From Candidatus Thorarchaeota archaeon (GTDB lineage: Archaea > Asgardarchaeota > Thorarchaeia > Thorarchaeales > Thorarchaeaceae): a stretch of 64,000 nucleotides of DNA. The position numbers and the translations under genes are program-made. The stretch spans positions 1-64,000 of the forward strand of contig RDOF01000001.1 in NCBI GenBank assembly GCA_011365025.1. Direction: 5' to 3'. The notes below the pieces were generated by a model. That model was not told the DNA's origin, ran no database searches, and saw only the letters and a program-made list of their open reading frames with translations. Positions 1 to 8,397 of this stretch are shown one piece after another (the first letter of the stretch is position 1; the number at the start of each line of letters is the position of its first letter).

Positions 1-195
1 AACGTGGTTCTTGTATGCGGCAAATCCAACAAGCTCACCGTGATATTTGTAGAATGGCACGTTCCAGCTTATTCCCTCTTCTGCTTCTGGAATAGTCGAT
101 TGTACTATTTTCCGGAGTTCTTCGAGTATAGGACGGGCTTCTTTGTCTGAATTGGCAATGTAAGAATCAACATCTTCTGGCTTTGACACTTTCAT
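1..195 (-). CDS. DUF1801 (YdhG-like) family protein, 3' end cut off by window
   Basis: I read 65 codons from an ATG at 195 down to base 1 without a stop. The start (MKVSKPEDVDSYIA) and the later stretch with ISW, PFYKYHG and FAAYKNH match the DUF1801 fold, a small SCP2-like/iron-chaperone-like domain of uncertain role. A purine-rich GGAAGG lies just upstream of the ATG. The C-terminal half of the domain is outside the window. Family assignment is fairly sure; the biochemical function of DUF1801 is not established. Confidence 0.75.
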   Translation of the reverse strand, partial: MKVSKPEDVDSYIANSDKEARPILEELRKIVQSTIPEAEEGISWNVPFYKYHGELVGFAAYKNHV

Positions 196-301
196 TCATC
201 CTTCCTCTTCTTTCCTTTGAATTCAAGTGCGCAGGAGTTTATGCAGAACCTTTTGCCCGTCGCTTTCACTATTCGACCGTTATTTCTTAAATACATCTGA
301 A

Positions 302-378
302 AGTTCGGTAACGTTTGCTTTGCAGCTCACCACCGATCTTCCCTTGATGTTTGGGTTCGAATCACGCCCGGTCCGCCA
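302..378 (+). pseudogene. Decayed tRNA-like remnant (T-loop and acceptor 3' half with CCA)
   Basis: A 77-base stretch ends in TTCGAAT (T-loop), a CCGGTCC acceptor half, discriminator G and CCA. The first seven bases can pair with the acceptor half at five of seven positions, and an A/T-rich TATA-like box lies about 15-20 bases upstream. The anticodon stem does not form and the T-stem has two mismatches, so it is not a working tRNA. It may be a dead tRNA gene or an attachment-site scar like those near 14.3, 16.5 and 18.8 kb. Confidence 0.4.
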
Positions 379-401
379 ATTTCTCATATCACATTAATCA
401 T

Positions 402-752
402 CTAGTCATCCAATTCCGAATCATTATTGCGATGAGCCTTTCTTTCTATTAACGCATCAATGCGTCTACCGGCCCTTGGCAACAGGATGCCAAGTCCAAA
501 TACATACCCGCCTATGAGAAGGACAAACATGCTTAGGTAGACTGGTGAAAGGGGAGTAGGATCACCAAACCATTGGCGCAGTATCTCTTGAAACCAATAG
601 ATGAGAAGAAGAGGGAGAAGTACAACCACTAATAGCGCAACGGTCTTGAGACATAGCAATTTTGCAGCCTCTGGTCTGAATACAATCTGCATTTCATCTT
701 CTTCATCGTTCATGTTTCGCACATCCGAACCAAAGACCACTCTCTTGATCAT
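402..752 (-). CDS. Small two-TM membrane protein, unknown function
   Basis: A 116-residue protein with two clear hydrophobic segments (roughly residues 33-55 and 71-92) separated by a short loop, and a charged C-terminal tail ending in NNDSELDD. An alternative start lies at the ATG at 713, just before an acidic DEEDE stretch. It is followed at once, on the same strand upstream, by the ICMT-like gene and may be co-transcribed with it. I do not recognise a family. Confidence 0.55.
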   Translation of the reverse strand: MIKRVVFGSDVRNMNDEEDEMQIVFRPEAAKLLCLKTVALLVVVLLPLLLIYWFQEILRQWFGDPTPLSPVYLSMFVLLIGGYVFGLGILLPRAGRRIDALIERKAHRNNDSELDD

Positions 753-795
753 TCCATTGCAATGCCGAATCTCGCCCAGTTCCCCCCTTTATTTG

Positions 796-1383
796 TTAAT
801 ATCCTATCTTGGGCAATAACCTGCCAGTTCTCTCCATGTATTCTCGGTATTCATCGCCGAACTGCTCTAGAAGCATGGCTTCTTCATCTCCAACTCTGAC
901 GACGTATAGTAGTGTCCATGTCAGTATTCCAAAGGCACCAACAAAGAGATTGGAGCTAATCAAGGCGGTTGATATCACCATGATGTAGAAGAAGGTATAC
1001 ATTGGGTGTCTAACACGAGAGTATGGCCCCTTCGTGACAAGCCTATGTTCATCTCCCAGTTCAAGCATCATCGACCAATGCTGTCCAAGTGCCCTGTGCA
1101 CCCAAATAAGTAGAACAAGTCCTATAATGTTGAAGACAATTCCAAATAACCTGATAGCCTCCGGATATGAAAATGCGAAGATATCAAACCAAGAAGTCAG
1201 AATATAGATGAAAGGAACTCCAATCATCCCTATGAAGTTGAGAAGCACCAAGATTATTTCCCTAGCAGGTTTCTTCTCTGCTACTTTTTCCGTCTTTGAG
1301 GCACTTATAACGCTCGGAGCTCTGATCAGGAAGAACGCGATAATCAGAATGGCCAGAGCGTCTCGGTAAAAAATCTCATCCAT
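796..1383 (-). CDS. Isoprenylcysteine carboxyl methyltransferase (ICMT)-like membrane protein
   Basis: 195 residues with four to five membrane segments. The diagnostic motif GPYxxxRHPxY is at residues 119-129, followed by a membrane hairpin, then EE at 167-168 and FGDEYxxYxxxTGRLLP near the C-terminus. These are the SAM- and substrate-binding elements of the ICMT/PEMT superfamily of integral membrane methyltransferases. In archaea and bacteria these proteins have varied or unknown small-molecule substrates, so I claim only the family, not protein CAAX methylation. Confidence 0.85.
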   Translation of the reverse strand: MDEIFYRDALAILIIAFFLIRAPSVISASKTEKVAEKKPAREIILVLLNFIGMIGVPFIYILTSWFDIFAFSYPEAIRLFGIVFNIIGLVLLIWVHRALGQHWSMMLELGDEHRLVTKGPYSRVRHPMYTFFYIMVISTALISSNLFVGAFGILTWTLLYVVRVGDEEAMLLEQFGDEYREYMERTGRLLPKIGY

Positions 1384-1557
1384 ACCTAACCTTCTCTCCT
1401 AACGGTGTTGCCAACTTCAGACCATGGTATTAAATCATCCTTTCCAAAATGCGGCAAATCAAAGCAGATTGAAGAGCGGATAAGTCAAGCAAGGACCCGA
1501 AAACGCAAACCTTGTATATTTACTTTCCAAGGTATTATTGTAGTTGAGATTTTGGAG

Positions 1558-1785
1558 GTGAGAGGGTTAACAAAGGTAATCTCGGTTCAATGTCCGCGCT
1601 GTGGCAGAGTTTCGGATGGAGTCATTCCATGTGGCGCTCGATATCAAGGCACGTCTGGGTCTTGGATTACAGCTGGATGGACATCAAGCTGCACTCCATC
1701 TAGGTGTGTCCATTGCGGAAGGTCTTTCTACATAAATTACGTAGAAGGGCGAGGGTCCTCAGGAAGCTGCAAATGCAGACATTGA
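1558..1785 (+). CDS. Small cysteine-rich zinc-binding protein, unknown function
   Basis: The C-terminal part carries QCPRCGR, a lone C, then CxxxRCVHCGRSF and a final CKC, which suggests one or two zinc ribbons. The open frame runs back to an ATG at 1405, but a TATA-like box at about 1512-1519 would place transcription start near 1542, so I prefer a start around 1552-1558 (TTG or GTG). The start is therefore uncertain. No family is recognised; a nucleic-acid or protein interaction role is only a guess. Confidence 0.5.
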   Translation: MRGLTKVISVQCPRCGRVSDGVIPCGARYQGTSGSWITAGWTSSCTPSRCVHCGRSFYINYVEGRGSSGSCKCRH

Positions 1786-2088
1786 GAAAAGAGTCTTGAT
1801 GTTTCAGTAAGGAGTTAACTGGACAATCGTAACAGCTCATACAGGTTTCCATCGTGTGCTTGCGACTGGTGTACCAGTAGCTAGCCTAAGTATTTGATCC
1901 TCACTTGTATTGATATCAAAAAGATGGCCAGGAGTTAACCCAAGCAAGCAACTATCAATGATTTAGATCTGATTCGGCGCTTCCAACTCCTCAACTAGTC
2001 CACCAACAACATGCCAATCAGCGAAACAGAGAATGCGTGCGCAGATACACATAATATTGGGACAAATACAAAACCAAGACTGAGGAAG
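1786..2088. other. Intergenic stretch without a supported gene
   Basis: About 300 bases between the cysteine-rich protein and the flavodoxin-fold gene. The frame of the downstream gene stays open to an ATG at 2011, but that extension does not look like the family N-terminus. I see no RNA gene, repeat or clear terminator. Confidence 0.5.
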
Positions 2089-2772
2089 ATGAAGGTACTC
2101 GCATTCAACGGCAGCCCCAGAAAGGCCAGAGGGACTACTGATATCCTCATGGAGGCGTTCATTGCCGGCGCTAAGAAGGCAAACGCTGAAGTTGAGAAAC
2201 ATCACATCGCTGATTTGAACATTAACGGGTGTTTAGGCTGCTTTACTTGCTGGTGGGAAACGCCTGGAAAGTGCGTTCACAGAGACGATATGGATTGGAT
2301 TCTTCCCAAAATCCCTGAAGCAGACATATTGCTTTTGGGAACCCCAATTTACGGGCGCAATGTAACTCACTATTTACAGCGCCTGCTTGAGCGAACGTTT
2401 TCGTTCAGTCTTCCGGAGATGGAAGTGAAAGAGGGGGAAACAATGCATCCGGCCAGAATCCGCAAGTTTCCTCGCTTGGTCTTGTGTGCCACTTGTGGAT
2501 TTCCAGACACCAACAACTTTGGAATTGTAAGAGCCCTGTATTCGGGAGCAGTAGAGATACTCTTACCTGCAGCTCAAATGTTGTTCAATGAAGAGGGCAA
2601 GAAGCAGCTTTCAGGCTTTCTTCAGGCGGTCGAGCTGGCAGGCCAAAAAATGGCAAAAGGTGAGGAGATTCCACCATCCTTGCGTGACCAACTGGTTGTT
2701 GAGTATTCCGATGAAATAAAGAAAGGAATCATCGAGTCCCATAATCTGTATTCTGCTTCTCGTTTAGAGTGA
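2089..2772 (+). CDS. NAD(P)H-dependent FMN reductase / iron-sulfur flavoprotein-type flavodoxin-fold protein
   Basis: The N-terminus MKVLAFNGSPRKARGTTDIL is the FMN phosphate-binding loop of this family, followed by NGCLGCFTCWW (cysteine pair) and LLGTPIYGRNVTHYLQRLLER, which is the second flavin-binding loop. A GAGGAAG ribosome site lies directly before the ATG at 2089, so I reject the longer frame that opens at 2011. It is predicted to be a cytoplasmic redox enzyme using FMN; the CxxC could hold a cluster or act in thiol chemistry, but the full four-cysteine motif of iron-sulfur flavoproteins is not visible. Confidence 0.8.
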   Translation: MKVLAFNGSPRKARGTTDILMEAFIAGAKKANAEVEKHHIADLNINGCLGCFTCWWETPGKCVHRDDMDWILPKIPEADILLLGTPIYGRNVTHYLQRLLERTFSFSLPEMEVKEGETMHPARIRKFPRLVLCATCGFPDTNNFGIVRALYSGAVEILLPAAQMLFNEEGKKQLSGFLQAVELAGQKMAKGEEIPPSLRDQLVVEYSDEIKKGIIESHNLYSASRLE

Positions 2773-2782
2773 CTTGTTAGAC

Positions 2783-3547
2783 TCATCTACGTTCGGAACC
2801 AGTATTCTCCTGCATGCGGTTTTCCTTCCAAGCTTTCTCTATTTTCTTCTCCCGATTGTAATGCGCCATCTCTCCGCCAATGGTTTTTGTGGTACCAGAT
2901 AGAATTGCCAGACCTTCACTGAGGACCAAAAAGGCCGCAGTAATGAACCCGCTCACGTCAGCGGCAAGGAACCACCCAATCGTGCCAATAGAGAGAGATG
3001 TGATTATTGTCCAAGCCCCGGCAAAGAAGAAGAACCACTTTCTCTTGGGTGGAGATGCGGATAGGAAAGTCTTGTAGTCAATCTTGAGGGTGGGCTCGCG
3101 GTACATCCCTCCACTCATTCCATCTATTCTTATTCCAGCCCATCGTCCAGCAAGAAGGCGACCCAGAGGATAGAAGAAGAATGTCGCTGCCATAAGACTC
3201 CCCACTCTTTTTAGAAAGAGCCACCAATCGGAATCGGTCCATGAAAGCATACTAAACGGATCCAAAGGAACTGAAAGCAGCTGTAGGTACCAAGTGACGG
3301 GAATTAGGCCAATAAGGAAGAAAACTCCTATGCAGGGCCAGAGTGGATAGGTCCTCCCTCTTCTTGCTTTAAAGAGGAGATTTCGAATCTCCGAAGCTAG
3401 GGCTATATCCCCGGGTTGAGGATGTGAGGACTTCTTAATCTGCCTGACGATTCTCCAGAACGCTCTCCTCGTTTCCAAGTCAACATGCTTTGGATCAGTG
3501 GATACTAGCTCCCTGATTTCCATTAGCGACTCATGATGGTCATTCAT
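2783..3547 (-). CDS. Membrane protein of unknown function
   Basis: About 254 residues: a soluble helical N-terminal part of some 65 residues, then four hydrophobic segments with short loops, and a charged C-terminus. Convergent with the flavodoxin-fold gene, only 10 bases apart. The ATG at 3547 is preferred over a TTG nine bases upstream. No motif I recognise. Confidence 0.6.
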   Translation of the reverse strand: MNDHHESLMEIRELVSTDPKHVDLETRRAFWRIVRQIKKSSHPQPGDIALASEIRNLLFKARRGRTYPLWPCIGVFFLIGLIPVTWYLQLLSVPLDPFSMLSWTDSDWWLFLKRVGSLMAATFFFYPLGRLLAGRWAGIRIDGMSGGMYREPTLKIDYKTFLSASPPKRKWFFFFAGAWTIITSLSIGTIGWFLAADVSGFITAAFLVLSEGLAILSGTTKTIGGEMAHYNREKKIEKAWKENRMQENTGSERR

Positions 3548-3656
3548 TTGAACCAATACTGCATAACGGACCTTGCTAAAGAACTCTCGGAACTAAGTAC
3601 TTGGAGGAAGGATGAGAAGACTGCGGTTCACTCCAGGCATACACAGCAATCCTCTC

Positions 3657-4799
3657 TCACTCCGACACAATGAAGTCGCCCGTATTAATGGAGAGCGCAT
3701 CCCAGTTTGTCTGATTCGAGCCCAGAAGAAGAGTCACGTCAGAGAATTTGCAGGGCAATGGATTGGCAGTTAAGAACTCCATGCCATCCATCAGTTGATA
3801 ATGTAGATGCGAATAGACCGTAGCCGCTCCTGAGAAGCCAATCTTGGCAATAGCCTGACCTCTCGAAACCTCTTCACCAATCTCTACTACTATGCTATTC
3901 TTCTGAAGATGATAGAGATGGCTATACTCCTTGCTATTGTGTCTAATTACCACATAGTTGCCAGCAAGTTCCTCAACTCTGTTCTCCTTGACGGCATGTT
4001 CCATGTCAAAGGAGCTATCATACAGATCATCAAGGTGACCGACAACATCCACTATCTCGCCATCAGCGGGCGCAAGTACCTCTGCGCCATCGGTGTAAAA
4101 ACGCCTAGCATCATCAAAGTGAAAGTCGTAGTTTTGTTTGTACTCTGGAGGTGTCATTCTTCTTGTGTTACCATCATCACCCAGAAGCGTGAAATCGATT
4201 GCATACCGACTGAAGTTGGACTGGAACTTCCCTCCCGTGAAGTTTCTGACGATTGACATAGCAAATCTACGGTGATGAGAATAGAAATCGTGCCCATCAA
4301 TAACTGTCAATAATCCCTTGAGTGGTAACGAGAGGCTGACCCTCTGCCGATAGAATTGAGGACGTACAATGATGTTGCCGTAGTATAACTCCTCCTTTGT
4401 GTCAAGGTCATAGAACGTGAACATATAGCGTAAGTAGTCCATCGGCAAATCTTTCGGAAAATGGTGAAAGGGATTGAATACATCAAGAGTTTCCCGACCA
4501 TTGAGCTCGTATCTTCCAATCGTATGAATTCCAGGAGTCCCAACACCGTTATGGTTTAGATGGCGATATGTGACCAAATTCCCATTGGGGTCATAGACAG
4601 CAGCCTTGATGAAGCGAATTTGGAGCCTTCTATCAGTAAGCCCGGTTATGACAAAATCGAAGTTCAATTCCAGAGCATTTCGTGCCTCTTCGAAGAATAT
4701 TGGAGTGGGCTCTGCTGTGACTGACACAACCTTCTCTTCAGACTCACAATCTGACAGGAATCCTTTCAATCTCGGGTTAGCTTCATAAGCAGCGTCCAT
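3657..4799 (-). CDS. M23-type (LytM fold) peptidase-like protein
   Basis: 380 residues without a signal peptide. The N-terminal half looks like a beta-rich domain. The C-terminal half carries the features of the duplicated hybrid motif/LytM domain: HH at 175-176 followed by AID at about 200-202, VLAPADGEIV at 241-250, YVVIRHNSKEYSHLYHL at 282-298, VSRGQAIAKIGFSGA, and the metal-binding HLH at 331-333. M23 domains usually cleave glycine-containing peptide crosslinks; archaea lack murein, so the substrate is unknown. It is assigned to the fold with good confidence, to activity with less. Confidence 0.75.
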   Translation of the reverse strand: MDAAYEANPRLKGFLSDCESEEKVVSVTAEPTPIFFEEARNALELNFDFVITGLTDRRLQIRFIKAAVYDPNGNLVTYRHLNHNGVGTPGIHTIGRYELNGRETLDVFNPFHHFPKDLPMDYLRYMFTFYDLDTKEELYYGNIIVRPQFYRQRVSLSLPLKGLLTVIDGHDFYSHHRRFAMSIVRNFTGGKFQSNFSRYAIDFTLLGDDGNTRRMTPPEYKQNYDFHFDDARRFYTDGAEVLAPADGEIVDVVGHLDDLYDSSFDMEHAVKENRVEELAGNYVVIRHNSKEYSHLYHLQKNSIVVEIGEEVSRGQAIAKIGFSGAATVYSHLHYQLMDGMEFLTANPLPCKFSDVTLLLGSNQTNWDALSINTGDFIVSE

Positions 4800-4913
4800 T
4801 TTACTTGGCTCCGCTCAGGCATGATGTAGCCTCTCTAATGTACTATTTCATAACGTGCACAACAACGCTGCAATCGACGCGAATTGACAGAAGTAACATT
4901 GAGGGAGGGAAAT

Positions 4914-5180
4914 CTACGGAGCTTCAACAGGAACATCATCTTCTTCTGCTTTTGGAGTACGGGGGATTCCGAAAGCCAGACTAAGCATTCCATATGGACA
5001 TGCGTCAACACGCGCACCGCACAGTATACATTCCAAATCCTTTGTAGAGAGTTGATTGGCCATCTTTGACCCTAGTAGTGACATTGGGCAAACACTGTCA
5101 CAAATCCCACATTGGTTGCACCACATTCCAGCTCGATTTGCTTTGAGATGAAGAGCTGGAAATCGCGAGTTATTACTCAC
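4914..5180 (-). CDS. Small 4Fe-4S ferredoxin-type protein
   Basis: 88 residues, GTG start at 5180. Two cysteine clusters are visible: CNQCGICDSVCPM and CILCGARVDACPYG; the second lacks one standard cysteine (R-V where Cx2Cx2C would have the third), so one intact and one altered 4Fe-4S site are likely. It lies 33 bases downstream of a cysteine-rich membrane protein on the same strand; together they probably form an electron-transfer pair, the membrane protein anchoring the ferredoxin (inference from context). Confidence 0.75.
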   Translation of the reverse strand: MSNNSRFPALHLKANRAGMWCNQCGICDSVCPMSLLGSKMANQLSTKDLECILCGARVDACPYGMLSLAFGIPRTPKAEEDDVPVEAP

Positions 5181-5213
5181 CCGTGCGACTAGAGAAAGAG
5201 CAATGGGATGGAG

Positions 5214-5870
5214 TTAGCTATTGCCATAGATTTCTCCGATTTCAAGGAGTTTCACGAATTCCTCCTTCCTCTCCTCGGACACACAGTTAAGAGCACAGCC
5301 AAAATTCGGACAGCTTGAGCAACTCCAGTGGCGCAACGTTGCGAGAAACGCCACCGTCACGACAAAGTAGGCAAATAACCAATCAATCCGATCCCAAAGA
5401 TAGAGAAAAGGAAACAGAAACGCAATTCCAATGCCCCAAACAAGGAACACCACTCTGCCGGCAGTGCTTACGGGAGTGGGGTCATACTTGAAGAGCTTCG
5501 GACTGGCCCAATTGGCAAGACAGTAGAACCTCTTCTCGTTTCCATGTTCTTTGCCTGAGTGTTCATAGCAGGGGCAATGTCTACACAAGACATACCATTC
5601 AATTCCACCTGCAAAGAACAACATTGAAACAAGAAACAGAATCGGAATCATAATCATAGATTCTGACAAGACGAAGGGGTCAAATCCCAGGAGGCTTCCG
5701 AGGTCGAACGAGAGGCCCAGATAAGCAATGCTGGACCCAGCCATTCCGATATACGCCACAATCATGGTTGCAAAGGAGATCGTTCCAAACCATCTTGCAT
5801 CCTTGCTGGAATATCTCGCATGAATCCCACAGTACACAGCCCGTCTTTCTTCTGTACCGTTCTCAGACAT
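5214..5870 (-). CDS. Cysteine-rich multi-pass membrane protein, NapH-like electron-transfer candidate
   Basis: 218 residues with about five membrane segments. Cysteine motifs face loops: CRHCPCYEH near residue 96, then YCLANW, and CSSCPNFGCALNC near 185-198. The layout of membrane helices with CxxCP-type motifs recalls NapH/RdxA/YccM-like ferredoxin membrane proteins, though a classical 8-cysteine ferredoxin domain is missing here and supplied by the adjacent small ferredoxin gene. The ATG at 5870 follows a short leader; the two genes look like an operon. Confidence 0.6.
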   Translation of the reverse strand: MSENGTEERRAVYCGIHARYSSKDARWFGTISFATMIVAYIGMAGSSIAYLGLSFDLGSLLGFDPFVLSESMIMIPILFLVSMLFFAGGIEWYVLCRHCPCYEHSGKEHGNEKRFYCLANWASPKLFKYDPTPVSTAGRVVFLVWGIGIAFLFPFLYLWDRIDWLFAYFVVTVAFLATLRHWSCSSCPNFGCALNCVSEERKEEFVKLLEIGEIYGNS

Positions 5871-6074
5871 TTCCTCACACTTCTGATAAGAACCTCTGTT
5901 AGAGAGTGTAGAACATTCGCAGATATTAAAGGCTCTGCGTTTTTCGCTGTCAGAATCGATGGGAATAAGCTAAAATCCTTCCAAGAAGAACTTAAGAGTG
6001 AATAAGGGAATCAAAACAAAGCACTCCCTAATCCGGAGGGACACTATCAATTGCAGTTTGCGCAACCTGAATAC

Positions 6075-6254
6075 ATGGATACATTCTTTCAGTATATTTT
6101 CGGTTTCTTTGACCAGCTCTTCTCGACACCACTGCAGCCATGGATTCCGTGGGGTCCTGGTGATTGGTTCTTCGTCATCTATACACTATTCTGGATCGTT
6201 GTGGTTGTAGCCGTGCGAAGACGGGGCGGACGTAGAGCAACCTATCAGGTATAA
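6075..6254 (+). CDS. Small single-pass membrane protein, tentative
   Basis: A 59-residue frame starting MDTFFQYIFGFFDQL, with one strong membrane segment (FFVIYTLFWIVVVVAV) followed by RRRGGRR, a positive-inside stop-transfer signal. A longer start at 6051 is possible. No clear ribosome site. Codon choice and hydrophobic pattern are plausible for a real gene, but the length leaves doubt. Confidence 0.4.
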   Translation: MDTFFQYIFGFFDQLFSTPLQPWIPWGPGDWFFVIYTLFWIVVVVAVRRRGGRRATYQV

Positions 6255-6369
6255 CCAGTTGCGCCGCCAAATATTGCGGTGTACAACGTAGGTGGTTCGA
6301 GGTCTTGGAATGCCGTGCCTTGGAATGCAAGGAACTAGACTGCCTGTTTACTCATGGGGTTTGTAATAG

Positions 6370-6951
6370 ATGGATAAGCTACTGCTTGATCTGCCTTCGC
6401 AATTGGAAACCAAGCATTTGATTCTGAGAAGATACGGGAAAGGCGATGGCGATCGCTACCTGGCGTTATTTGAGAGAAATGATAACCGAGAAGTCCTGAA
6501 GGAATATGTAGATGAAGCCAGTGATGTGGTCACTAAAGAAGAAGCCGAAATAAAGGTCAGGGAGCATAGAGCTGAATGGATAAGCAGAACTAGGTTTGTC
6601 ATGGGAATTTGGCTGAAGGAGTCCCAAGAGTATATTGGAGAGATTTGGATCGAACCGAAGAAGTGGGATGTTCCATCCTTCGAGCTTGGCTACTTCTTGG
6701 ACTCAGGCCATTGGAAGAAGGGCCTCGCTGAGGAGGCCTGTAATCGTTCAATGGAGTTCATCTTCCATGACCTGAAGGCCCACAAAATAATCATCATCAC
6801 ACGAGATTACAACAAACCAAGCTCTAAACTGGCGGAGGCTCTTGGTTTCAAAAGGGAAGGGCATCTTCGCGAAACTGGTTTCAAGGATGGAAAGCGGTGG
6901 GGATTGCTTTACTATGGATTGCTAGAATCTGAGTTTGATGCTCTATCCTAA
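6370..6951 (+). CDS. GNAT family N-acetyltransferase, RimJ/RimL-like
   Basis: 193 residues. The start region (LETKHLILRRYGKGDGDRY) and ELGYFLDSGHWKKGLAEEA plus NKPSSKLAEALGFKREGHLR are the conserved blocks of RimJ/RimL-type acetyltransferases: the acetyl-CoA pyrophosphate loop (here WKKGLAEEA in place of RGxGxA) and the beta-bulge with N and the GF signature. The likely reaction is acetyl transfer to a protein N-terminus or a small amine; the substrate is unknown. The methyltransferase gene follows after 17 bases. Confidence 0.85.
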   Translation: MDKLLLDLPSQLETKHLILRRYGKGDGDRYLALFERNDNREVLKEYVDEASDVVTKEEAEIKVREHRAEWISRTRFVMGIWLKESQEYIGEIWIEPKKWDVPSFELGYFLDSGHWKKGLAEEACNRSMEFIFHDLKAHKIIIITRDYNKPSSKLAEALGFKREGHLRETGFKDGKRWGLLYYGLLESEFDALS

Positions 6952-6968
6952 GAAAGGAGAGACAGCAT

Positions 6969-7538
6969 GTGGATGAAATATCCTCCTTCATAACTCCGCT
7001 TCAAGAAATAATGCTAGAGAACATATCTCGGAAAGGGGCAGTTCTTGACATTGGTGGTGGGGGCGAAGCATTAGTTTCCCGGTTAGAGCGACAACGAGTT
7101 TGTGCTGCAGATATTCGCCTCGACAAGATAAAAGAGGGGCAAATTTACGATGCCCTCTCGCAATGGATTCTGACTGATGCATGCGGCCTCTGCTTTCAAG
7201 ATGCCTGCTTTGAGGTTGCGACATTTTGGTTTTCTCTAGGATACCTTGGGAGTTTTGATTTGAAACAATCTGCAGCTATGGAAGCTCACAGATGTTTGAA
7301 GCCAGGGGGGCTTCTGTCAATCATAGCAGCCAAAATCGTGAACAACGAAGAGAGGTATGTCTTCAATTCTCGCTTCATCTTTCCTGACAAGTCCGTTTCT
7401 CAAATCAAGTACGCAGTCAAAGGAAAGCAGAACCAAAGCTTGGAGTCCATCAGTCAATTGGTCAAAGACCTTGGCTTTCAAATCATCTATTCGGAGGAAC
7501 ATGAGCACTGGTTTCGAATTGATGCTACGAAGCACTAG
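6969..7538 (+). CDS. Class I SAM-dependent methyltransferase
   Basis: 189 residues from a GTG at 6969, preceded by AGGAG at the right distance; an overlapping ATG two bases upstream is out of frame. Motif I is AVLDIGGGGEALVSRL, the acidic loop follows as CAADIRLDK, motif II/III region TDACGLCFQDACFEVATFWF, and HRCLKPGGLLSII is motif V. UbiE/COQ5-like methyltransferase domain, substrate unknown. Likely co-transcribed with the upstream GNAT gene. Confidence 0.8.
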   Translation: MDEISSFITPLQEIMLENISRKGAVLDIGGGGEALVSRLERQRVCAADIRLDKIKEGQIYDALSQWILTDACGLCFQDACFEVATFWFSLGYLGSFDLKQSAAMEAHRCLKPGGLLSIIAAKIVNNEERYVFNSRFIFPDKSVSQIKYAVKGKQNQSLESISQLVKDLGFQIIYSEEHEHWFRIDATKH

Positions 7539-7619
7539 TCGTCCAGCAAGATGATTCCAAAAGCTTAAAGTGGAGACCGATTTTCTGAGCGGCTAATTCT
7601 ACAGGCAGGATAGAAAACA

Positions 7620-8138
7620 ATGAGCCTTGCAGTATGGTGGAGACGCGGAAGCAAGCCCGGACTGGTGCTGATTTTCATTGGGCTAGCTGGGCTAGTACAG
7701 ATTCCCATTCTTTGGCATGCACAGTCGTATATTCAAGTATTGAGTGCAGAACTCCAATTGCTGGTGGCTCTTGGAGCCATGGCGGTACTTGCAGGTTCCT
7801 TCGTTCTCATGGCCGAAGCTATGTATCGTTGGGCCAATATTGTATCAAAGAAAAAGGTAAGGAAGAGAGACAAGGCTAAGAAGAACTGGTTGAAGACCCT
7901 ATCTGAGTTTGCTAGGTCGTCCTCAGATATGCCTGCCTTCACGGGTGTTGCTCTATTGACATGCATTTTTCTAATGGTCTACTTCATCCCATTTGCTGTG
8001 GCGGATGGAGTTAACATACCTTCTATCCTAGCGACGCTCTCATTTCTTGATTCACTGTACATCTATCCCATCGCAGTGAATGCTTCGGCGATTACTTGCG
8101 CATTCATTGCCAGCTATATGAACTACAAGATAAAATGA
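7620..8138 (+). CDS. Membrane protein of unknown function
   Basis: 172 residues with four predicted membrane segments in two pairs, separated by a basic cytoplasmic loop (SKKKVRKRDKAKKNW) near residue 80. Starts at ATG 7620. No recognised domain. It stands between the methyltransferase gene and tRNA-Phe. Confidence 0.6.
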   Translation: MSLAVWWRRGSKPGLVLIFIGLAGLVQIPILWHAQSYIQVLSAELQLLVALGAMAVLAGSFVLMAEAMYRWANIVSKKKVRKRDKAKKNWLKTLSEFARSSSDMPAFTGVALLTCIFLMVYFIPFAVADGVNIPSILATLSFLDSLYIYPIAVNASAITCAFIASYMNYKIK

Positions 8139-8220
8139 GACCTGCCTCCCGTTGGTATGCTGAATTTTTTGTGGTCGTTATCTTTATATCCAGAGGACCA
8201 AAGCTCGAGAAACAGCACCT

Positions 8221-8327
8221 GCCGCGGTAGATCAGCCTGGGAGATCGCACGGCTGAAGACCGTGTCGTCGCCGGTTCACATTGGTTCAATTCGAACCAGT
8301 GGCCGAAAAATCCGGCCCGCGGCACCA
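8221..8327 (+). tRNA. tRNA-Phe(GAA) with a 30-base intron in the T-loop
   Basis: Acceptor GCCGCGG pairs with CCGCGGC; D-arm GATC/GATC; anticodon stem CACGG/CCGTG with loop CTGAAGA (anticodon GAA); T-stem GCCGG/CCGGC; discriminator A and encoded CCA. The T-loop reads TTC, then 30 extra bases (8278-8307), then AAAT, restoring TTCAAAT on removal. The insert itself folds into a nine-pair hairpin with an AATT loop. A TATA-like TTTATATC box lies about 35 bases upstream. Confidence 0.92.
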
Positions 8328-8397
8328 CTACTTCTAATCAACGAGATTACGGCCCTCTGATTCAACCTAGACCAGCGGCGTATTCGAAACAACTAGT

